DNA from: Nitrososphaeraceae archaeon
Lineage (GTDB): Archaea; Thermoproteota; Nitrososphaeria; Nitrososphaerales; Nitrososphaeraceae
Length of the DNA: 9,352 bases
Direction: 5' to 3'
Assembly: GCA_025937665.1 (NCBI GenBank)
Contig: JAICQW010000062.1
Span: 1 to 9,352, forward strand
The notes beneath the pieces are model-generated. The model saw nothing but the letters and a program-made list of their open reading frames with translations, had not been told where the DNA came from and did not search any database. Each line of letters starts with the position of its first letter. The first letter of the stretch is position 1. The position numbers were made by a program, and so were the translations under genes. This document shows, one piece after another, positions 1 through 6,600 of the stretch.

Positions 1-262
1 GGCCAGATTCATGTTAGCAACTTATATGCTAGCCATTGGTAAAACGATAGAAGATGTAATTGATATTTTTAAGAATTCTCCGGATTATAATGAAAAAGTA
101 ACCAGGTATCAAGTAGAACATCTGGCAGGAAAAAAAGGAAGTCATACAAAATATTCTATACCTTCTTGCGACCGATTGCGTAGTGAAGATCTATGCTTTG
201 CAATCAAAGAGTGTGAGAACCTTATAAATCCAATTCAGTTTGGAAGAAGGAAAATAAGATAG
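1..262 (+). CDS. priL: DNA primase large subunit PriL, C-terminal part (5' truncated by window edge)
   Basis: This is the C-terminal end of the large, non-catalytic subunit of the archaeal replicative primase, which binds PriS and is needed for primer initiation. The reading frame is open from base 2 with no start, so the gene begins outside the window; the first internal ATG (11) is not a start. The stretch ARFMLATYML followed by SPDYNEKVTRYQVEHLAG is the signature of the PriL iron-sulfur domain. Three cysteines in the last 35 residues (codons at 167-169, then the Cys of DLC and of KEC) match three of the four [4Fe-4S] ligands expected in the family; the fourth would lie upstream. The TAG stop (260-262) is immediately followed by the TTG start of priS, so the two are co-transcribed and probably translationally coupled. 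Confidence 0.93.
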   Translation, partial: ARFMLATYMLAIGKTIEDVIDIFKNSPDYNEKVTRYQVEHLAGKKGSHTKYSIPSCDRLRSEDLCFAIKECENLINPIQFGRRKIR

Positions 263-1411
263 TTGAATCAAATTCAATACACGGAAGAAAATATTAGCTT
301 TCTGAAAAATGTATTTAGAAAATATTATTTTGAAAACAACCATTTCCCTTACCTGTATTCAATTGAAAAAAGAGAATTTGGATACAGAAAATTTGATTCC
401 TTAGTAGTCAGACATTTATCATTCAATAATGTGGGAGAACTTGTCGCAGAGCTAATGAGAAATGTTCCCTTGGATGTTTACTATTCAAACGCCTATTATG
501 GATTGCCTTCAAACCCAATCAACGAAAAGCAGTGGGAAGGAGCCGATCTCATCTTTGATATAGATATCAAAGATCTGGATCTTCCATGTATTCATGAACA
601 TACGTACTACATTTGTAATGTATGTGGGTATGTAAACTCAGAGCGTACACTGTGCGTTAACTGTAAGAAGGGAAAGACCTATGATATTTCTATACCTTGC
701 AAAAGATGTTTCATAGCTATAAAAAAGGAAGCTGCAAAGTTACTTGATTTTATATACTGTGACCTTGGAATAAAAGAGAAATTCGTAGAGATATTTTTCT
801 CTGGAAATGCGGGATTTCACTTTCATATAAACGATCCTAGTATAAGAATCTTGGACTCTAACGCAAGGGCAAACGTTACTGATTATATTCTTGGAAATGG
901 ATTCATGTGCGAAAGCATAGGTGTGCGTAAATATCGCAATGGCTTTGTTATAAAGTTACCAAAAAGTGGTATAATAACAGGCTGGAGACAGAAAATCGCC
1001 TCTAACTTGGGAATAAATCAAAAATCTGAACTAAAGCTTAAGAATATTGTGGAAGCGAGTGGTGGATACGAAGGATTTAGAAATGAACTTAACAAGATGA
1101 CAAGGAAAAACGGAGTTCCTATAGACGGTCAAGTTACCAACGACATCCACAGAGTTTTTAGATTGCCCGGTAGTATTAACGGCAAAAGCGGATTAACTAA
1201 AGCTAAATGCGACGATCTGGAATCGTTTAACCCTGGTAACGACGCATGCATGTTGAGTGACTCTGAGGTGTATGTGAATCTTAAGACCAAGGTGAAAATT
1301 AACTTGAAAAATAATACTTTCAGATTAGATGATGCTTTAGAAAAGGTCCCTTCTTATGTTGCAGCATATCTTATATGTAAGGGACTGGCCTCAATTTCAA
1401 ATGCTCAATAA
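263..1411 (+). CDS. priS: DNA primase small (catalytic) subunit PriS
   Basis: Catalytic subunit of the archaeal/eukaryotic-type primase, which makes primers for DNA replication together with PriL. The 382-residue length suits the family. Visible motifs in order: the N-terminal FLKNVFRKYY and YYSNAYYG segments; the metal-binding IFDID pair (D99, D101); a Cys/His region with C109, H113, C146 and C149, into which a zinc-ribbon-like loop C118-x2-C121-x9-C131-x2-C134 is inserted; the nucleotide-binding SGNAGFHFH segment (180-188); and a third likely catalytic Asp, D294, before RLPGSINGKSG (300-310). The TTG at 263 is chosen because it abuts the priL stop, lies behind a purine-rich GGAAGAAGG (242-250), and gives the expected N-terminus. 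In many family members the last motif reads LHGK; here it is INGK. Confidence 0.95.
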   Translation: MNQIQYTEENISFLKNVFRKYYFENNHFPYLYSIEKREFGYRKFDSLVVRHLSFNNVGELVAELMRNVPLDVYYSNAYYGLPSNPINEKQWEGADLIFDIDIKDLDLPCIHEHTYYICNVCGYVNSERTLCVNCKKGKTYDISIPCKRCFIAIKKEAAKLLDFIYCDLGIKEKFVEIFFSGNAGFHFHINDPSIRILDSNARANVTDYILGNGFMCESIGVRKYRNGFVIKLPKSGIITGWRQKIASNLGINQKSELKLKNIVEASGGYEGFRNELNKMTRKNGVPIDGQVTNDIHRVFRLPGSINGKSGLTKAKCDDLESFNPGNDACMLSDSEVYVNLKTKVKINLKNNTFRLDDALEKVPSYVAAYLICKGLASISNAQ

Positions 1412-1453
1412 TCGAGGCATAGACAAAGGATAAAAACAAGATTAAAGATCTCA

Positions 1454-1477
1454 TTTTCAGAATTTGTTGTCTGAAAA
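1454..1477 (+). terminator. Hairpin downstream of priS, possible terminator or regulatory stem
   Basis: TTTTCAGA (1454-1461) and TCTGAAAA (1470-1477) form a perfect 8-bp stem with an 8-nt loop, 43 bases after the priS stop. No long T-run follows, so it is not a classical terminator; it could end the priL-priS transcript or act as a processing or regulatory element. It lies upstream of the likely promoter of the next gene. Confidence 0.35.
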
Positions 1478-1479
1478 GT

Positions 1480-1508
1480 ATGATTATTATTATCGATCAT
1501 GATTATTA
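1480..1508 (+). promoter_or_regulatory. AT-rich promoter region of the amidotransferase gene with a direct repeat
   Basis: ATGATTATTA occurs at 1480-1489 and again at 1499-1508, 19 bp apart. The AT-rich TATTATTATC (1485-1494) sits about 30 nt upstream of the TTG at 1521, which suits an archaeal TATA element and a near-leaderless transcript. The overlapping small palindromes ATCGAT (1492-1497) and ATCATGAT (1496-1503) could be operator half-sites, but AT-rich DNA produces such patterns by chance. Confidence 0.35.
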
Positions 1509-1520
1509 ACAAGTCAGAAT

Positions 1521-2063
1521 TTGGCGGTACTTGTTGTTGACAACGGTTCTCCGTATGTCAAAGATATTACTTCATGTTTGGATAACCTAAGACAAGTCTA
1601 TGACCTGAAGAGGTATGATGAAGAATTTTTACTTTCGAACTATCAGAAAGTAATACTGTCAGGACGTCGTAAGAATAAAAAAGAAATTAATTCGACAAAT
1701 TCAAAAATTATTAAAACTTGTTATGCTAATGAGACTCCACTTTTAGGTATCTGTTATGGTGCAGAAATCATAGCTCTTACCTTCGGCGGTTCATTGCATA
1801 GGACTGACCTTATCCAGGGTTTTAGAAGAATCAATGTTGAAAAACAAACCAAACTATTAGAAAAGGCTCACTGTGATGTATATGAAAGTCACTCATATGC
1901 TATTTCACATTTGCCAGAAAATTTCATATGCATTGCAAGTTCTGATACTTCAAAACATGAAATAATTTGCCACAACTCAAAAAAAATTTTTGGCACCCAA
2001 TTTCATCCAGAAAAAAGTGGAGAATGTGGCACTGATTTGATCCGTAATTTTGTTAATTTGTGA
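1521..2063 (+). CDS. Stand-alone class I glutamine amidotransferase (GMP synthase subunit A-like)
   Basis: Class I (triad) glutamine amidotransferases release ammonia from glutamine for a partner synthetase. The 180 residues cover one such domain with the full triad: C78 in GICYG, H162 and E164 in TQFHPE. The N-terminus LVVDNGSPY and the YESHS segment (121-125) resemble archaeal GuaAa, the separate amidotransferase subunit of GMP synthase. It is divergent: the usual SGGP after the third strand is SGRRKNKK (47-54), and the usual LGH/LGQ after the nucleophile is YGAE. It may be a paralogue serving another synthetase rather than the purine enzyme, so no symbol is given. TTG at 1521 is the only usable start after the in-frame TGA at 1500-1502; no Shine-Dalgarno sequence is visible. 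The ATP-pyrophosphatase partner GuaAb is not in this window. Confidence 0.82.
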   Translation: MAVLVVDNGSPYVKDITSCLDNLRQVYDLKRYDEEFLLSNYQKVILSGRRKNKKEINSTNSKIIKTCYANETPLLGICYGAEIIALTFGGSLHRTDLIQGFRRINVEKQTKLLEKAHCDVYESHSYAISHLPENFICIASSDTSKHEIICHNSKKIFGTQFHPEKSGECGTDLIRNFVNL

Positions 2064-2069
2064 CAAGAA

Positions 2070-2078
2070 TTTTATTTT
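2070..2078 (+). promoter_or_regulatory. TATA box of the C39/TPR gene (leaderless)
   Basis: TTTTATTTT is centred about 26 nt upstream of the TTG at 2100, the spacing expected if transcription starts at or next to the start codon. No ribosome binding site is present, which agrees with a leaderless mRNA. Confidence 0.5.
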
Positions 2079-2099
2079 CCCTCCTACTAATCCTGTACG

Positions 2100-3068
2100 T
2101 TGAAATTAGATAATGAACATACTCTTATCCTTCCATTAGTGGAAAGTAAGGAAGATGAAATTTGTCTTCCGCTAGCATTAAACGTAATTTTGACCTACTG
2201 GGGTGAATATAACCTCGTTAAGGAAGCCAAGGAAAGGGCACGAAAGTATGATGATGCTAAAGGCTCAATTTTTATCGAGGGATTTGAACTTGCTGAAAAT
2301 CGAGGCTACCTGGTTAGCATATTTCGGGGAAATATTCAAGGATTAAAGAAAAAGATAGATCAGGGTATTCCATCTATCATTATAATGCCTGGATTAAACG
2401 ATACTATACAGCATGCAACAGTTATTTCTGGATACGATCCTGAAGAAAACAGAATAATTACTTATGTTCCTGAACCAGACACGGTGGGATCCATACCAGA
2501 AAAAAAATTCATAGAATTATGGGAACAGGATGGATTCTTAACCATCACTATCGTTCCTGGGGATATGAAAGATATTAATGATAAGGAAAATCATACGGAT
2601 CAATCTTACAGGATGTGTTTTGAAGCTGAACGGTTACTATTGACAGGTAAGACAAAAGAAGCAATTGAAAAATTAAAGAGTGCCGCTGATACTAACAAAG
2701 GTAATGAACTCGCGTTGGATATGTTGGGCTCTATTTATAATGAACTAAAATCTGATGAAGCAAAGAATTATTTTGAAGCCTCAATTAAAGTGAACCCAAA
2801 ATTTTATCTGTCTTATAGGGGAATTGGGAATTATTATCTCAGAAAGGAAGAATATCTTTTAGCTGAAAAATCTTACTCATCTGCAATTTCGATTAATCCT
2901 AATCGATTTGGTCCTATCTATAAGAATAGAGGAATTGTTAGATTAAAATTAGATAACAAGGAAGGTGCAATTTCAGATCTAAACATGTATCTGGATCAAT
3001 GTCCACAAGCAAATGATAAAAACAATATTGAATTGGCCATAAAAGACCTTTCATCTAAAAAACCATGA
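2100..3068 (+). CDS. C39-like papain-fold domain fused to TPR repeats
   Basis: The product has 322 residues. Residues about 10-155 resemble C39-like cysteine peptidases: C22 in ICLPLALNVILTYWG is in the place of the nucleophile, and H105 in QHATVISGYD is the expected base. The usual third residue (Asp of a DP pair) appears as E125 in VPEP, and the Gln normally before the Cys is not evident, so activity is uncertain. Residues about 170-305 form three to four tetratricopeptide-like helical repeats, for example AEKSYSSAISINPN (255-268) and GAISDLNMYLDQCP (289-302), likely for protein binding. No signal peptide or membrane segment is seen, so it is predicted cytoplasmic. It could be a peptidase, a processing or deamidating enzyme, or a non-catalytic scaffold; the substrate is unknown. 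TTG 2100 is supported by TATA spacing. Confidence 0.75.
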   Translation: MKLDNEHTLILPLVESKEDEICLPLALNVILTYWGEYNLVKEAKERARKYDDAKGSIFIEGFELAENRGYLVSIFRGNIQGLKKKIDQGIPSIIIMPGLNDTIQHATVISGYDPEENRIITYVPEPDTVGSIPEKKFIELWEQDGFLTITIVPGDMKDINDKENHTDQSYRMCFEAERLLLTGKTKEAIEKLKSAADTNKGNELALDMLGSIYNELKSDEAKNYFEASIKVNPKFYLSYRGIGNYYLRKEEYLLAEKSYSSAISINPNRFGPIYKNRGIVRLKLDNKEGAISDLNMYLDQCPQANDKNNIELAIKDLSSKKP

Positions 3069-3106
3069 TGAATTGTGCACGCAATAGACGCGCGGTGGAT
3101 TTTATC

Positions 3107-3127
3107 GCTAACCAATTAGCACTTTTT
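3107..3127 (+). terminator. Short hairpin with T-run between convergent genes
   Basis: GCTAA-CCAA-TTAGC (3107-3120) is a perfect 5-bp stem with a 4-nt loop, followed within three bases by TTTTT (3123-3127). It lies in the 80-bp gap between the C39/TPR stop and the stop of the converging glycosyltransferase. Archaeal termination depends mainly on the U-run; the stem may be incidental. Confidence 0.4.
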
Positions 3128-3148
3128 CAAAATTGACATTAACGGAAA

Positions 3149-4318
3149 CTAGATAAACGATCTTATAATTTCGAGAGCGTTGTTGATACCATCATATCTA
3201 TCAGTAATTTTCTTTATTTTCTGAACGTTCTCTAAATACGATTTATCATCTAATATCCTATGAATTGCCTTAGCAATCTGAGGAGGACTTGTGGTTAAAG
3301 GCTCAAGTTTTATTCCAATTTTCAATCTCTCAATTTTTTCGGAATTGCCTAGCTGCTCGCCATGGTTTTGAATCGGAATTGAAACCACTGGTTTTCCATG
3401 CTCTATTGCATGAGATATTGCTTCATGACCAGCTCTAATTACAACTAAATCGCTTAATTGAAAGATTTCATCTCTTACCGGACACCATTCATAATACCGG
3501 CCTGTGGACGATAGTTTTTTTGGAATAATGCTGCCGTTTGGTTTGCCTTCAGAAATAATGTACTGTATCTCTTTTCTAAAGTACTTTGACGCACCTATTA
3601 TGGTTGAAATCAAACTTAGACGCGTTTCGCGGGGACCACTTATGTGCACAAATATGATCGGTTTCTTTCTATCTAGATTTAAGGAATTAGTGACGTTATT
3701 AATTGCTTGATTATCCCCATGCCACTTGGATGTTGTAAACCCTATGTAATGCATTTTCTTTTTTACTGATTCTAAATTCCATATGTTATGTTCTGCAATT
3801 GTATAGGGAGGAGGTAGATCAGGTATCAATAATTTTTCAGCCATACTCCAAATATTTCCAAAAAATTCGCCGTTCAATTTTTCAAAAACTCTTGCTGCCC
3901 TAAATTCTCTGATTCTAGGTGATAGTAAAAGCTTTATCTGATTAAGTATAACTATTGAGGGTATACCTAAAATTCTTGATGATACTAGCGGAGATAACCT
4001 TGAATCTGAAACAACGACATTTGGATCGAATGTAGAAATGTTTCTTGTTTCTAGAGCAACATGTCTCGCAAAGTTAGTAAACCAGAGCGGAATATTTGCA
4101 ATACTGTTTTTTACCGAAAATCCTCCATTATTCCATGCAAATTCTATAGGAGGGACTCTTACACACTGATAACCGTGATTATTAATGTAAGATACTGCCT
4201 CACCGAATGAAGAAAATTTCATGATGATATTATCTTGCTTCAAATGTTCGGAAATAGAGATCAATCTACTGGCATGACCTAGTCCAACACCATATGGAGC
4301 TAAATATGCCTTCACCAT
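3149..4318 (-). CDS. GT-B fold glycosyltransferase (GT28/MurG-like)
   Basis: Predicted to transfer a sugar from a nucleotide-sugar donor to an acceptor, perhaps a lipid or surface glycan; substrates cannot be read from the sequence. With the ATG at 4318 the protein has 389 residues in two Rossmann-like halves. The N-terminal half begins AYLAPYGVGLGHASR (4-18), the glycine-rich loop of GT-B enzymes. The C-terminal half carries RAGHEAISHAIEHGKP (295-310) and SIPIQNHGEQLGN (313-325), the donor-binding signature of the GT28 type. No membrane segment is clear; such enzymes usually sit peripherally on the cytoplasmic membrane face. A TTG nine bases upstream (4327) is in frame, but ATG 4318 lies about 26 nt from the TATA box and suits a leaderless mRNA. 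It is the last gene of a minus-strand series and has its own promoter. Confidence 0.82.
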   Translation of the reverse strand: MVKAYLAPYGVGLGHASRLISISEHLKQDNIIMKFSSFGEAVSYINNHGYQCVRVPPIEFAWNNGGFSVKNSIANIPLWFTNFARHVALETRNISTFDPNVVVSDSRLSPLVSSRILGIPSIVILNQIKLLLSPRIREFRAARVFEKLNGEFFGNIWSMAEKLLIPDLPPPYTIAEHNIWNLESVKKKMHYIGFTTSKWHGDNQAINNVTNSLNLDRKKPIIFVHISGPRETRLSLISTIIGASKYFRKEIQYIISEGKPNGSIIPKKLSSTGRYYEWCPVRDEIFQLSDLVVIRAGHEAISHAIEHGKPVVSIPIQNHGEQLGNSEKIERLKIGIKLEPLTTSPPQIAKAIHRILDDKSYLENVQKIKKITDRYDGINNALEIIRSFI

Positions 4319-4324
4319 AATTTT

Positions 4325-4350
4325 CAATATTTACACTTCATTATATATTG
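4325..4350 (-). promoter_or_regulatory. TATA box and flanking inverted repeat of the glycosyltransferase gene
   Basis: On the minus strand ATATATAA (complement of 4341-4348) is centred about 26 nt upstream of the ATG at 4318. CAATAT (4325-4330) and ATATTG (4345-4350) form a 6-bp inverted repeat from the TATA box to just before the start, a possible operator, though the composition makes chance plausible. Confidence 0.45.
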
Positions 4351-4391
4351 AATAGCCTACTTGAGTCACGGATATCAGGAACGAATTAATC

Positions 4392-4416
4392 ATGAAAGTT
4401 TTCATTACAAAGTAAT
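4392..4416. repeat. Two adjacent small palindromes between AMMECR1 and glycosyltransferase genes
   Basis: ATGAA-AGTT-TTCAT (4392-4405) and ATTAC-AAA-GTAAT (4404-4416) are perfect 5-bp inverted repeats lying side by side. They fall just after the AMMECR1 stop on the minus strand and could form its transcript end. The rest of the 123-bp gap holds only the glycosyltransferase promoter. Confidence 0.3.
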
Positions 4417-4441
4417 TTGATATTTATGGATACTCCAATTC

Positions 4442-5062
4442 TCAAATTATTTTGTCATTTTCAGCATGTATTTCTCTGTTTGGTAATTTTTCCCTGAATA
4501 CCATTGTGTGAAATTTGTATAGCTTTGAATCAGGTAATTTCCAGGCGTCTACAGGTGCTCCTGCTTTGTAACATAAGTTCGTAAGATACTCACTAATGGT
4601 CCACCTTTGTTCGACAGGAACTTGGGGCAAAAACAAGCCTGAACCAAAATTACTCTCCAGGATCAGACCATCTCTTCCAATGACTATTTCAGTAGGAAAC
4701 GCTTGAGTATTGACGATTTTGATTGGTATTGGTTTGGTTAACACAGAGACTTCAAAAATTATTTTATCCAATTCTTCTTGACCTAGAGCAATGAAACGAG
4801 GATCTTCTGTAGCAGCGTTAATTGCAGCGGCTACTACTGTATCATGGATATTCCATGATGGAACAGTGTACCCAATGCAGCCACGAAGATTTTTTTTACT
4901 GTTACTACTGTCAAGTTGATAAAGTGTTACAAAGATTCCTGCCTTCTTGTTACTCTTGTTGGTAGAGTTTATTATTTTACCATTCATCAAGTATGATTCA
5001 ACAGCTGTTCTTGCGAGTCTAACAAGTTCAGTGCCTTCCTCGAGGGTTAAATCAGAGTTCAA
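4442..5062 (-). CDS. AMMECR1-domain protein
   Basis: A member of the widely conserved AMMECR1 family found in archaea, some bacteria and eukaryotes; its biochemical role is not established. The 206 residues match the usual single-domain length. The hallmark LRGCIG is at 59-64, and the N-terminal EEGTELVRLARTAVESYL (8-25), the SVLTKP segment (106-111), GRDGLIL (129-135), and LFLPQVPVEQRW (143-154) are the expected conserved blocks. TTG at 5062 gives the normal family N-terminus, and no ATG lies nearby. A TATA-like TTTATTT (complement of 5091-5097) about 31 nt upstream suggests its own promoter, overlapping the very end of the coiled-coil gene, so read-through from that gene is also possible. 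Confidence 0.92.
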   Translation of the reverse strand: MNSDLTLEEGTELVRLARTAVESYLMNGKIINSTNKSNKKAGIFVTLYQLDSSNSKKNLRGCIGYTVPSWNIHDTVVAAAINAATEDPRFIALGQEELDKIIFEVSVLTKPIPIKIVNTQAFPTEIVIGRDGLILESNFGSGLFLPQVPVEQRWTISEYLTNLCYKAGAPVDAWKLPDSKLYKFHTMVFREKLPNREIHAENDKII

Positions 5063-5098
5063 TTCTTGATTGACTATAAAGAACTAAAAAAAATAAAA

Positions 5099-6106
5099 CT
5101 AATCATGTAGCAATTCATCACCGTAAATGAGTTTCATCTCATCAAATGTCAGTTTTCTTCCACTTGACATCTTCTTCAAAGCAGCCTCTTTAGCCAAATT
5201 CAACAATTCCATGTTTTCTTTATTCCGGCGCATCCTTTCTTGAGAATTATCATATTTGTATTCCCGTTTATCACCGCCGGCTCCTGACCTTGTTCTATAG
5301 CTAGCTTGTCTTGCTCGTCTATATTCAATTGCATTTAGCTGTGTATTTACCATCTCAAGTTTAGCTTCCGCTTCTCTTAATTCGCTTCTGGCTTTTCTTC
5401 TTTCTTCATATAGGCTTTCCCTCTGGTTAAGTAATTTGTCCAAATTACCCTTCAACTTACCTATCTTGTCTCCTAATTCTGATTTTTGATGAAAAATGGC
5501 GTTAATCTTAATTTTTAATTTATCATATTGGACAGAGATCGATCTATAGTCATCTTCTTTTTTATGAATTATCTTTAGCGAGTGTAATCTCGTAGCCATT
5601 TCTTTCGAGCGGGATACTAATCTTCGCTCTTCATCTTTAGTTAGTTTTTTTGTTTGAATGTCTCTTTCTATTTGATCAAGATTTTTTGCTAGATTCATCA
5701 TATCAAACCTTTCTTTTCGCAACTTGTGTCCTATCGTGTCGTTGGCCTTTTCATCGAGATTCTTCATCTTATTCCGAATTTCCATTAAATTATTTTTAAG
5801 CTCTAAGAATTTTGAGTATTCTGATTCCTTAATCTCATTTATCTTCTTCAGCTGAGTTCTGAGTTCTTCCAGATCCATTCTCTGCTTATCTATTTCAACC
5901 TTGGTGGATTCAATCGATTGATTGAGTGATTCTACCTTTTCTTCGCCAGTTTTTTGTTCTACAAGAAGTGTTTTCTTAAATTTAGTCAAGGTATTCAAAT
6001 TCGAATCAACGTATTTGTTAGATCCCTCAACATTATTCCCATCCCTATCAATATTCGCAACTATGGACGACTTGTTATTTCCGTCTGTGCTATGCTCTTT
6101 TAACAC
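5099..6106 (-). CDS. Archaeal coiled-coil protein (COG1340-like)
   Basis: A 335-residue, highly charged protein. After a polar, low-complexity N-terminus (1-40), residues about 45-265 are almost continuous heptad-like coiled coil without Pro and with very few Gly. A basic, Gly/Arg-containing linker (263-284, RRARQASYRTRSGAGG) follows, then a C-terminal helix ending SGRKLTFDEMKLIYGDE (315-331), the conserved tail of the archaeal coiled-coil family COG1340. The function of this family is unknown; these proteins are sometimes mislabelled phosphoserine phosphatase. The shape suggests a structural or RNA/ribosome-associated scaffold, but that is inference. The start is GTG at 6106, with a TATA-like GATATATTTT (complement of 6131-6140) about 29 nt upstream and no Shine-Dalgarno sequence. 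The stop is 36 bp from the AMMECR1 start on the same strand. Confidence 0.85.
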   Translation of the reverse strand: MLKEHSTDGNNKSSIVANIDRDGNNVEGSNKYVDSNLNTLTKFKKTLLVEQKTGEEKVESLNQSIESTKVEIDKQRMDLEELRTQLKKINEIKESEYSKFLELKNNLMEIRNKMKNLDEKANDTIGHKLRKERFDMMNLAKNLDQIERDIQTKKLTKDEERRLVSRSKEMATRLHSLKIIHKKEDDYRSISVQYDKLKIKINAIFHQKSELGDKIGKLKGNLDKLLNQRESLYEERRKARSELREAEAKLEMVNTQLNAIEYRRARQASYRTRSGAGGDKREYKYDNSQERMRRNKENMELLNLAKEAALKKMSSGRKLTFDEMKLIYGDELLHD

Positions 6107-6213
6107 TTCTATCGTGTTTTTAAAATATTCAAAATATATCTTTTATCATTAAGGAAAGTTCCAAAGTGGATATATCTTTATATTTGATAAGTGACCATTA
6201 AAATCAGTCTATT
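6107..6213. promoter_or_regulatory. Divergent promoter region with a 10-bp direct repeat
   Basis: These 107 bp separate the coiled-coil gene (minus) from the Cys/His-rich gene (plus). The minus TATA is at 6131-6140; the plus TATA is TTTATATTT (6177-6185), about 33 nt before the ATG at 6214. ATATATCTTT occurs in the same orientation at 6134-6143 and 6170-6179, one copy overlapping each TATA element. This could reflect shared regulation or only AT-rich composition. Confidence 0.45.
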
Positions 6214-6600
6214 ATGGATGAGTTTGAAAAAGAATTTCCCGATTTTGATTGGAAAAACACACCTGCTTACAAACATCCTGGAGGAAAAGACTGTCCTTGC
6301 CCAAAACACGAGTATATCAGAGAACAAATTAACATAGCGAAGAATATTTCTGCAAACAAAGAAACTAATAATAAACATAGGGCACAAATTACGTTAAAGT
6401 TTTGTCCCGATCATTATGATGTATATTTTGATGAAGTAATTCCTTCGATGCCTCTGAAATATAGATTGATGACAAAATTCGCATTAAAAATAAAGGCAAT
6501 TCTTATACAAAAATTGTCTTACATGCAGTCTGATCAATGCTTTTATTGTAAGTTTGGCTCAGGGGGATTTGACCGAAAAACCGAACTTCCACCTATTTGA
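6214..6600 (+). CDS. Hypothetical small Cys/His-rich protein, possible zinc binder
   Basis: I do not recognise this 128-residue protein. It begins with an acidic, aromatic segment (DEFEKEFPDFDW, 2-13). Three metal-ligand-like pairs follow: C27-x-C29-x2-H32 (CPCPKH), C64-x2-H67 (CPDH) and C109-x2-C112 (CFYC). Seven Cys/His in paired spacing suggest one or two Zn or Fe-S sites. A basic, amphipathic stretch (82-104, KYRLMTKFALKIKAILIQK within it) separates the last two pairs. No signal peptide or clear membrane span is present. The ATG at 6214 has a TATA element upstream and no obvious ribosome binding site. The last 42 bp overlap the convergent kinase-like gene, so each 3' end is antisense to the other. 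It could be a small DNA/RNA-binding or redox protein; the function is unknown. Confidence 0.7.
   Translation: MDEFEKEFPDFDWKNTPAYKHPGGKDCPCPKHEYIREQINIAKNISANKETNNKHRAQITLKFCPDHYDVYFDEVIPSMPLKYRLMTKFALKIKAILIQKLSYMQSDQCFYCKFGSGGFDRKTELPPI

Noticed and set aside
3065..3071. ATGATGA resembling the C box of a C/D guide RNA
   Set aside because: No D box (CTGA) is found at suitable spacing downstream, and the match overlaps the C39/TPR stop codon.
3504..3710. Open frame on + strand
   Set aside because: It lies wholly inside the glycosyltransferase gene on the other strand, which has clear family motifs.
5922..6152. Open frame on + strand
   Set aside because: It is antisense to the N-terminal part of the coiled-coil gene and its promoter; no recognisable domain.
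6178..6387. Open frame on minus strand with hydrophobic residues
   Set aside because: It is antisense to the Cys/His-rich gene and its promoter; the hydrophobic look comes from the complement of Lys/Asn/Glu codons.
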